From Chitinophaga rupis (GTDB lineage: Bacteria > Bacteroidota > Bacteroidia > Chitinophagales > Chitinophagaceae): 64,000 bases of DNA. Below, one piece after another: positions 57,581 to 64,000 of this stretch. The DNA is taken from contig NZ_FOBB01000009.1 of assembly GCF_900109685.1 (NCBI RefSeq), positions 248,001 to 312,000 of the forward strand. Direction: 5' to 3'. The position numbers were made by a program, and so were the translations under genes. The notes beneath the pieces are model-generated. The model saw nothing but the letters and a program-made list of their open reading frames with translations. It was not told the origin of the DNA and did no database searches. Numbering within the stretch: position 1 is the stretch's first letter; every line of letters begins with the position of its first letter.

Positions 57581-60019
57581 CTAGTTCCCCGCTCTCCTCG
57601 CTTCCTCCGTAGTCCCCGTCTGCCGCTCGCGGGCGCCTTTTATATTGTTGTTGCCAAAGCGGTAGCTAAAAGCAAGGGTATAAACGGTCTGGTTCCAGGT
57701 ATTGCGGATACGGGTATCCACATTATCATACAGCGCAGTGCCCTTGAACATATTGCCAGCCTTGCAAATGTTGGTTACGTTGAACTTGATGGTGCCGCTC
57801 TTATTCAGTACCTGTTTTTGCAAACCCAGGCTTACATCATACTGGGCCTGCCCCCTGAAAATACCCGCCACAAAGGGAGAGTTATAATAGGGGCTTACCT
57901 CCGCCTTCATATCATACGGCAGGGTAAAGGTGTTGGTGGAGCTGAAGTAGTATTCCACCCGGCTGTTCTGCACATTAATATTGGCAGATTGCAGGTCGTA
58001 TTTATTGTAATACATGCTCAGCGTATTGCTCATGTTCCACCATTTGGTAACATCAAACGGCAGTACCAGCGACAGGCTGTAGTTCTTCCGGTTGTTATAG
58101 TTAATGTTGGTGCTAAGGGTGATCTTGGTGCTGTCGTTCTGCGTAAGCAGCTCATCGATCACATCCCGGGTATAGCTGTACCCTATGGTAAGAATATATT
58201 TTTGCTTATAGGAGTATGACAGCTCTGTATTATCCGTGTACTCCGGCCGCAGGTAAGGGTTACCGCGGGCATAGGTATACTTGTCCAGGAAGAACAGGAA
58301 GGGGTTTAACCCGTTGTAGCCCGGGCGGTCAATACGGCGGGAATAGGACAGACCCACTTTGTTATCCTCATTCACTTTATAATCTGCTGCCAGGCTGGGG
58401 AAAAAGTCCAGGTAAGAACGTTTGATCTTGCTTTGCAGGCTGATAGAGTTCCCTTCTGAAATGGTTTTCTCCAGGCGCAGGCCGGCCTGCACATCCCACT
58501 TGCGCCATTGCAGCTTATAGGTGGTGTAGGCCGCCAGGATGTTCTCCTTATAAATAAACTGGTCGCTTTGGGAAGGGGCGTATACATAGTCCTTCCCTTT
58601 CAGCGAATCATAGCGCAGCTTGTTATCTGTTTCCACAAAGCTGGCTTTTACGCCGGCTTCTATTTTAGATTGTTTGTTCAGGGGCAGCACCAGGTCGGCT
58701 TTAATGCTTTTAATGGTAACATTGGTATTACCCATGTTGCGGATGGCGTGCGGGTCACGCACGGTTTCCTGGTGGCGGTCGTACAGGCTGTCGCGCAGGT
58801 TCAGGTTACGGTTATTCTTAAACCGGGCGTAATCTGCATCCATGCTTATTTCTGTGCCGTTGGTATCCAGCTGGCCCTTATAGTTCAGGTTTACGGCTAC
58901 GTTATTGAACTTGTTGTTATTGGTGGTAAGGGTGTTCAGCACAGAATCTATTTCGCCGGTTTGCTTGCCGATATCGGTAGCGCTGTAAATGCTGTTGCGG
59001 AAAGAATTGTTGTACCCGTTCACCAGTACACCTATAGTATGCTGCTTGCTAATGAAGTAATCCATACCGGCTTTGTAGGTGCTGTTCTTAAACTGGTTGC
59101 GCTGCCAGATATCCTGGTGGAACAGCATGGGCTCATCCGCATTAATATAACGCCACAGCTCCCGCAGGGTATAAAAACGGCGGTTGCCGTAGTTGTAGTT
59201 ACCAAACAGGTTAAACTTAGTGGTGCGCCAGTTCAGGGTACCACCGGCATTGTAAATGGGGTAGCGGCTTTGGCCCATGCTGGCATTTATGGTGCCGTTG
59301 ATGCCGGTAAGCTGTCCCTTTTTGGTTTTAATGTTAATGATGCCGCTGTTGCCGGCTGCATCATACTTGGCGCCGGGGGTGGTAATGATCTCTATCTGGG
59401 AAATGGTTTCAGCGGGCGTGCTTTTCAGCAGGTTGCTCAGCTGCTCACCGGATAAATAGGTGAGCTTACCATCCAGCATAATGGTTACACCCTGGTTGCC
59501 TTTTACCATTACGTTATCATCCTTATCAATGGTAACGCCGGGCGCTTTGCGCAGCAGGTCCAGCACGCTCTGTCCGGCAGACGATACGCTGCTTTCCACG
59601 TTCAGCGTGGTTTTGCCGGCGCTGCGTTCAATAAAAGGCTTTTGTGCGGTTACATTAACCGCCTGCAGGTTCTTGGTTTGCTGTACTAATTGTATGGCGG
59701 GTAAGGAGAGGTTTTGGTGGTTCGCATCCAGGATGAAGGCCGGGCTCTGTACGGGGGCATACCCCATGAGGGTAGATTGTATATAGTAATGTCCGAAAGG
59801 TATATTATCAATGGTGCAATTGCCTTGTTCGTTACTCAGCTCACCTTTTACCAGCGCGCTATCCTTTACGGCGCGTACCAGCACGTTGGCAAAGCCCAGG
59901 GGTTGGTTCTTGCTATCAATGATCCTGACTGTTATTTTGCCTTGTTTGCTGGCGCTTTGGGCCCATGCGGAACCCAGGGTTAAGAGCATAAAAAGCCCCG
60001 TTAGTATGATCCTGTTCAT
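57581..60019 (-). CDS. outer-membrane beta-barrel protein (TonB-dependent receptor type)
   Basis: 812 residues from the ATG at 60019, where the signal peptide MNRIILTGLFMLLTLGSAWAQ begins; an upstream ATG at 60121 is unlikely. A carboxypeptidase-regulatory-like domain (ITVRIIDSKNQPLGFANVLVRAVKD) precedes a plug domain with VSSAGQSVLDLLRKAPGVTIDKDDNVMVKGNQGVTIMLDGKLTYLSGEQL and a barrel ending YTLAFSYRFGNNNIKG. This is the OMP_b-brl_3 type, widespread in Bacteroidota and lacking a SusD partner. Substrate is unknown. The C-terminal tail GARERQTGTTEEARRAGN is polar. Confidence 0.92.
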   Translation of the reverse strand: MNRIILTGLFMLLTLGSAWAQSASKQGKITVRIIDSKNQPLGFANVLVRAVKDSALVKGELSNEQGNCTIDNIPFGHYYIQSTLMGYAPVQSPAFILDANHQNLSLPAIQLVQQTKNLQAVNVTAQKPFIERSAGKTTLNVESSVSSAGQSVLDLLRKAPGVTIDKDDNVMVKGNQGVTIMLDGKLTYLSGEQLSNLLKSTPAETISQIEIITTPGAKYDAAGNSGIINIKTKKGQLTGINGTINASMGQSRYPIYNAGGTLNWRTTKFNLFGNYNYGNRRFYTLRELWRYINADEPMLFHQDIWQRNQFKNSTYKAGMDYFISKQHTIGVLVNGYNNSFRNSIYSATDIGKQTGEIDSVLNTLTTNNNKFNNVAVNLNYKGQLDTNGTEISMDADYARFKNNRNLNLRDSLYDRHQETVRDPHAIRNMGNTNVTIKSIKADLVLPLNKQSKIEAGVKASFVETDNKLRYDSLKGKDYVYAPSQSDQFIYKENILAAYTTYKLQWRKWDVQAGLRLEKTISEGNSISLQSKIKRSYLDFFPSLAADYKVNEDNKVGLSYSRRIDRPGYNGLNPFLFFLDKYTYARGNPYLRPEYTDNTELSYSYKQKYILTIGYSYTRDVIDELLTQNDSTKITLSTNINYNNRKNYSLSLVLPFDVTKWWNMSNTLSMYYNKYDLQSANINVQNSRVEYYFSSTNTFTLPYDMKAEVSPYYNSPFVAGIFRGQAQYDVSLGLQKQVLNKSGTIKFNVTNICKAGNMFKGTALYDNVDTRIRNTWNQTVYTLAFSYRFGNNNIKGARERQTGTTEEARRAGN

Positions 60020-60105
60020 ATTCACAGATTGGTCGCAGCCATGACGGACGGCTACGGCATTAAATGTTGTAATATTTATTGACGGTTTTAGAAAATGCCT
60101 ACAGT

Positions 60106-60315
60106 TTAGATCTTGCGGCATGCATTAGTGCATGCATCGTTGTGTTGTTTTGATGGTATGAAAAATTCCGGTATGCGTGTAACCAGGTAAAACGGCACCA
60201 ATTCAGGGCGTAACTCTACTTTATCAGCGGCTGGTGCTTTTGAAAGACGGTTTCCCCAGGTACATAATGCCAGTACAACGATACAGAACATTAATAGCAG
60301 GATGACCTTTTTCAT
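60106..60315 (-). CDS. small secreted or membrane protein, unknown
   Basis: 69 residues: MKKVILLLMFCIVVLALCTW is a good signal peptide or anchor; the remainder is KVELRPELVPFYLVTRIPEFF and a terminal segment with two Cys. I recognise no family. It lies 86 bases upstream of the chosen OMP start, on the same strand, and could be the first gene of that transcript. It overlaps the spurious N-terminal extension of the OMP frame. A coding call is supported mainly by the signal-like N-terminus and the ATG after AT-rich sequence. Confidence 0.45.
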   Translation of the reverse strand: MKKVILLLMFCIVVLALCTWGNRLSKAPAADKVELRPELVPFYLVTRIPEFFIPSKQHNDACTNACRKI

Positions 60316-60425
60316 TTTGATTACTTTCTTATAAAGACGAGCAAGTTAAAGAAAGGTTGCACACGTCAATATAAATTGTGACGTAATGCAATATTTCCCC
60401 TGTATGGGTATTGAAAATCAGTGTA

Positions 60426-61724
60426 TTATAACTGCATGTCGCTGGCGAGTGGTGCGGGGTCCTTTAAAATTCTTTGCACGGTAATGGGTGATCTTTGTTC
60501 CAGTAAAATGGTTTTGTTATTGCTTAGCTCTTCCAGTAAACCATTTTCATAATAACGTACGGTAAGCAATTGCAGCGCTTCATTATAGGCCAGCTTAAAA
60601 TCCTGGTGCAGGGTTTTAATAAGCTGCTCAATTTTTTCCGGGCTGTTATCAATACAGCAGGAGAAGCTGATAGCCGCATTCTGCATCAGGTTGATCTTTA
60701 TTTTGAGGGCGTGGAAGATGTCATAGAGATCGCTGATCTTATCTTCCGTAATAAAAGCATAATCGCGGGAGGTAACGGTGATCAGCACCTGGTTTTGCTT
60801 TAGCACAATAATGGGCGGCAGCTGCGCATGGTCTGCTTCCTCTTTGATCACAGTGCCGGGAAGATCTTTGTTCAGGAATGATTTTACATACAGCGGGATC
60901 TGTTTGTTCTGCAGCGGCTTAATGGTTTTGGGGTGAATAACCTGTGCGCCGTAATAAGCCATTTCAATCACCTCGCTGTAGCTGATCTCCGGTATATTAA
61001 TAGTGTTGGGGAACAGCTTGGGATCGGCATTCTTTAAGCCTTCCACATCTTTCCAGATGGTTTGGCTTTCGGCATCCAGCATGTTGGCAAATACAGCGGC
61101 GGAGTAGTCGCTGCCCTCGCGGCCCAGGGTTACGCTTTCATTCTGATCGGTGCTGCCAATGAAGCCCTGTGCTATTACCACATTGGTGCTGTTAAACAGG
61201 GGCAATACCTTTTCTGTAATGTTACGCTGGGTCACTGCCCAGTCAATGTTGGCATCACGGAAGTTATCGTCGGTACGGAAAATGTCGCGCACATCTATCC
61301 AGGTATTGGCAATGCCTGCCTGGTTAAACCATGCGCTTACAATGGCGGTGCTTAACAGCTCGCCCAGGCTTACCAGCTGGTCATAGTAGTAATCGAAGGT
61401 ACGCAGGGGTTTTTCACCCAGGGTCCATTCCGCTTCGGTGAAGAACTGCTGCAGCTGCTGGAACACGGCATGCTCCCGGTTACCCAGCAGGGCAGCGGCG
61501 GTTTCTATATGTGCCTGCTCTAAATTAAAGAGCAGCTGGGCGGCTATTTCCCGTTTACGCATAAAAAAGTTCTGGGCCACCTTTTCCAGCTCATTGGTGG
61601 TTTTACCCATGGCGGATATAACGATCAGGATCTTTTCATCGGGAAAAGACTGCACAATGGCGCCCACTTTATGGATGCGTTCAATACTTTCTAAACTTGC
61701 TCCGCCAAATTTGAAAACCTTCAT
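60426..61724 (-). CDS. lysC: monofunctional aspartokinase
   Basis: 432 residues. Phosphorylates aspartate for lysine, methionine and threonine synthesis. Kinase signatures: KFGGASLESIERIHKVGAIVQ, SLGELLSTAIVSAWFNQAGI and TLGREGSDYSAAVFANML. The C-terminal ACT domains (VLITVTSRDYAFITEDKISDLYDIF ...) suggest feedback control, probably by lysine. It is separate from thrA, so the genome has at least two aspartokinases. It diverges from fbp, sharing a 149-base AT-rich gap. Confidence 0.94.
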   Translation of the reverse strand: MKVFKFGGASLESIERIHKVGAIVQSFPDEKILIVISAMGKTTNELEKVAQNFFMRKREIAAQLLFNLEQAHIETAAALLGNREHAVFQQLQQFFTEAEWTLGEKPLRTFDYYYDQLVSLGELLSTAIVSAWFNQAGIANTWIDVRDIFRTDDNFRDANIDWAVTQRNITEKVLPLFNSTNVVIAQGFIGSTDQNESVTLGREGSDYSAAVFANMLDAESQTIWKDVEGLKNADPKLFPNTINIPEISYSEVIEMAYYGAQVIHPKTIKPLQNKQIPLYVKSFLNKDLPGTVIKEEADHAQLPPIIVLKQNQVLITVTSRDYAFITEDKISDLYDIFHALKIKINLMQNAAISFSCCIDNSPEKIEQLIKTLHQDFKLAYNEALQLLTVRYYENGLLEELSNNKTILLEQRSPITVQRILKDPAPLASDMQL

Positions 61725-61873
61725 AGGGCAAAATATCTTCTGTTAAAAAAAGTTCCGGCAAATTACGGCAACTTTGAAATTGTTTTAAAATATGTTAGAA
61801 AAGAAATGACAGTCCCGTTAAAATAGAACTATTTTACTTTATATTCGTTCGTACCCAAATCTAATAACCATAT

Positions 61874-62893
61874 ATGAACAGCAAGCAAAAGGTGATGACC
61901 TTAGATGAATTTACCATCCAGGAGCTTAGGAATTACCCGGGAGCAACCGGCCAGCTATCCGGCTTATTACGGGATATAGGGCTGGCTGCCAAACGTGTGA
62001 ATGTAGAGGTGAACAAGGCCGGTATTGCCGATATACTGGGTGAGGTTGGTAAAACCAATGTACAGGGCGAATCCGTTAAAAAACTGGATGAATTTGCGAA
62101 TGATCAGTTCATTGACTCCCTGCAAACCAGCATTTACTGCTGTGGCGTGGCTTCTGAAGAGAATGAAACCTTTATTGCTTTTGATGATGAGCATTCCAGG
62201 AACTCTAAATATGTTGTTTTATTGGATCCCCTGGACGGTTCCAATAATATAGATGTAAACGTTTCCATAGGCACTATTTTCTCCGTATACCGGCGTTTAA
62301 GCCCTAACGGCAGCCGTTGTGAGCTGGAAGACTTCCTGCAGCCGGGTACCCAGCAGATTGCAGCCGGGTATATTATTTACGGCTCCTCTACCATGCTGGT
62401 ATATGCTACCCGCCGCAGCGTGCAGGGTTTTACCCTGGACCCCTCCATAGGGGAGTTCTGCCTGTCGCACCCGAACCTTAAATGCCCTGCTGACAGCGAT
62501 ATTTTCTCTGTGAACATCGGGTATTACCATATGTATGAGCCCCGCATCCGCGCCGCTATTGACCAGTTTATGGCCCGTAATGAGCAGGATAAGCTATACC
62601 GGCACCGCTTTGTAGGCTGCCTGGTAGCGGAAATACACCGTACGCTGATCCAGGGCGGCATTTTCATGTACCCCGCCTTTGGCAAATTCTCCGCAGGGCG
62701 CCTGCGCCTGTGCTATGAGTGCAATCCCATGTCGTTCATTATGGAAAAGGCCGGGGGCGTGGCTATGGCCAACGGGCGGCAACGCCTGCTGGAGCTGAAG
62801 CCCGCACAGCTGCACCAGCGGGTACCTATTTTCATAGGCTCCAAAAACATGATGGATACCTGGCAGCAGATTGTTACGAATTACCGGGGGTAA
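61874..62893 (+). CDS. fbp: class I fructose-1,6-bisphosphatase
   Basis: 339 residues. Hydrolyses fructose 1,6-bisphosphate in gluconeogenesis; cytoplasmic and Mg-dependent. Signatures: [25 protein letters not shown], the metal-binding [27 protein letters not shown]-like text (here [18 protein letters not shown]), and the C-terminal [32 protein letters not shown]. N-terminal [34 protein letters not shown] is also typical. Start at 61874 after an AT-rich leader. Confidence 0.97.
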   Translation: [339 protein letters not shown]

Positions 62894-62998
62894 GCAAAAA
62901 GCATAAAGCGTAAAGCAGAAAGCGGAAAACACAAAGCAATGGTAAGCATACCAGACAATCAGCTTTGTGCTTTCCGCTTTATGCTTTCTGCTTATAAA
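62893..62998. repeat. AAAGCATAAAGC-word hairpin after fbp
   Basis: The left arm (62896-62937) repeats AAGCATAAAGCGTAAAGC, then AGAAAGCGGAAAACACAAAGC; the right arm (62961-62994) is GCTTTGTGCTTTCCGC, then TTTATGCTTTCTGCTT. They are fully complementary over more than 30 bases. Same word family as the thrA-thrB element. Confidence 0.85.
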
Positions 62999-63085
62999 TT
63001 AAAAATAGGTACAATACTTGCTAAACCTGAACCGTTTTAAATAGTCTAACAGGGACATTCCCTTTTTCAATTATTTAATAAGTAT

Positions 63086-63577
63086 ATGGTTATTAGTAAA
63101 CAACGCAAGATCGTACTGTTATTTTTGAGCTTTTTCCTGAGCATGCAGGCCTGGGCCTGCCACCGGGGCACTGTGGCTGCTGATAGCAGCGTGGCCGCCA
63201 AGAGCATGGATGAGCAGATCCTGTATTACACCAACAAGTTCCGGGAATCCAAAGGGCTGGCTCCGTTGCAGCTGGTATCAACCATCAGCAAAGAGGCAGA
63301 AGACCATAGCCAGGATATGGCCAAAGGCCGTACCGGTTTTGGGCACGAGGGTTTTGAGGAGCGCGTGGACCATGTAGGTAAAAAACTGGGCCGGGTAGCT
63401 GCCGCCGCTGAAAATGTGGCCTATGGCAACCTGGATGCAGAAGGCGTAGTGAATGGCTGGATCAAAAGCCCCGGGCACCGCCGCAATATGCTGGGCGACT
63501 ATAACCTGATAGGTATTGGCTCCGCACAGGGCAAGGGCAACATTATTTTCTTTACCCAGGTTTTTATTAAACACTAA
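63086..63577 (+). CDS. CAP/SCP-domain secreted protein
   Basis: 163 residues with a signal peptide (IVLLFLSFFLSMQAWAC; a lipid-modified Cys is possible at residue 25). The CAP domain (about 45-160) shows QILYYTNKFRESKGLAPLQLVSTISKEAEDHSQDMAKGRTGFGHEGFEERVD, AENVAYGN and VNGWIKSPGHRRNMLGDYNLIGIG, matching bacterial YkwD-like proteins. These are extracytoplasmic and their activity is mostly unknown. Followed by a terminator and flanked by AAAGTAAAAAAGT words. Confidence 0.92.
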   Translation: MVISKQRKIVLLFLSFFLSMQAWACHRGTVAADSSVAAKSMDEQILYYTNKFRESKGLAPLQLVSTISKEAEDHSQDMAKGRTGFGHEGFEERVDHVGKKLGRVAAAAENVAYGNLDAEGVVNGWIKSPGHRRNMLGDYNLIGIGSAQGKGNIIFFTQVFIKH

Positions 63578-63694
63578 GGAAAGTAAAAAAGTAAAAATTA
63601 AAAACTGGAAGCCGCAGACTGTAGGCATTTGCCTATGGAGTGCGGCTTCTTCGCTTTTTTTACTTTTTTACTTTTACTTTTTTACTTTTGAAAG
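63578..63694. repeat. AAAGTAAAAAAG / CTTTTTTACTTTT word element with embedded terminator
   Basis: Left words AAAGTAAAAAAGTAAAAATT (63581-63600), right words TACTTTTTTACTTTTACTTT and TTTACTTTTG (63659-63690). Between them a perfect 9-bp stem GAAGCCGCA (63608-63616) / TGCGGCTTC (63641-63649) with TTCGCTTTTTTT, an intrinsic terminator for the CAP gene; a nested GTAGGCA/TGCCTAT stem sits in its loop. The element ends at the ABC gene start. Confidence 0.8.
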
Positions 63695-64000
63695 ATGGAA
63701 AAGAGAACGATCATTACGGTGAAGGACCTGGTAAAACAGTATGGCGACTTTACCGCGGTTAAAGGCATCAGCTTTGAGGTGTATGAGAACGAGATCTTTG
63801 GCCTGCTGGGGCCCAACGGCGCCGGTAAATCCACCACGCTGGAGATCATAGAAACCTTACGTGATAAAACCTCCGGGCAGGTAATGGTAGATGGAATGGA
63901 CCTGGATAAAGATCCCAATGGTATTAAAAAGATCATTGGCGTGCAGCTGCAAAGCTCCGGTTATTACCCCAACCTGAACCTCACGGAGCTGATAGACCTG
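63695..64000 (+). CDS. partial ABC transporter ATP-binding protein
   Basis: First 102 residues only; runs off the right edge. It starts MEKRTIITVKDLVKQYGDF; Walker A is GLLGPNGAGKSTTLEII (about residues 41-57) and the Q-loop region VQLQSSGYYPNL follows at about 87-98. Gene start is placed at ATG 63695 after the T-rich terminator/word element. The type resembles drug/antibiotic or Na+-type exporters (CcmA family), but specificity cannot be read from this part. The signature LSGGQ motif and Walker B are beyond the window. Confidence 0.93.
   Translation, partial: MEKRTIITVKDLVKQYGDFTAVKGISFEVYENEIFGLLGPNGAGKSTTLEIIETLRDKTSGQVMVDGMDLDKDPNGIKKIIGVQLQSSGYYPNLNLTELIDL

Noticed and set aside
58508..59455. 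315-codon plus-strand frame
   Set aside because: Antisense to the outer-membrane barrel gene; no family features and no plausible promoter.

Overview
The window looks like a stretch of a Bacteroidota chromosome, most likely Chitinophagaceae (Chitinophaga-like). The evidence is a SusC/SusD/SusE cluster with a FecR anti-sigma factor and ECF sigma factor, LytS/LytTR signalling pairs including a Y_Y_Y beta-propeller sensor, a GMC oxidoreductase set with a gluconate-2-dehydrogenase-subunit-3 partner, TAnnTTTG-type promoter boxes, and A-rich rather than Shine-Dalgarno leaders. The genus is inference. I see no rRNA, tRNA, CRISPR array, transposase or prophage.

Layout. 1-4729: partial lipoprotein, phoH, purE, a CheY-like receiver, rpe and a TPR lipoprotein. 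5002-10167: threonine operon thrA-thrB-thrC on the minus strand, with a Thr/Ile-rich leader peptide and an attenuator upstream. 10345-14722: tyrosine catabolism genes hmgA and hppD, each preceded by a short reading frame ending in the shared peptide YYFL[LM]ATLAMDS, with an aldo/keto reductase and a retropepsin-like protein between them. 14962-22531: a small membrane protein, an L,D-transpeptidase, a Tat-exported hitchhiker subunit with two tandem GMC oxidoreductases, and a GH35 beta-galactosidase. 22650-39030: a CBS protein and then a complete respiratory complex I operon (nuoA, B, CD fusion, E-N). 39035-46062: a membrane protein, a gene-poor stretch, and two LytS/LytTR two-component pairs in tandem. 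46158-55508: a polysaccharide utilisation locus (sigma factor, FecR, SusC, SusD, SusE-like, GH76), probably for alpha-mannan. 55671-56450: a HigBA toxin-antitoxin module. 56969-64000: an NTF2-like protein, an outer-membrane beta-barrel protein, lysC, fbp, a CAP-domain protein and the start of an ABC transporter ATPase.

Two signals are not explained by ordinary gene content. First, the paired leader reading frames upstream of hmgA and hppD encode nearly the same C-terminal peptide using partly different codons, which suggests a shared peptide-based (or operator-based) control of tyrosine breakdown. Second, about eighteen intergenic gaps carry quasi-palindromic elements whose arms are built from short repeated 'words' (AATTACGAATT, AAATCTAAAATCGT, GCTTTATGCTTTC, GGTCCATGGTC, GCTAATAGCTAAA). 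They sit inside the nuo and thr operons, one has supplied the C-terminus of NuoM, and two near-identical copies flank nuoI. All functional statements rest on motifs read by eye; no database search was possible.
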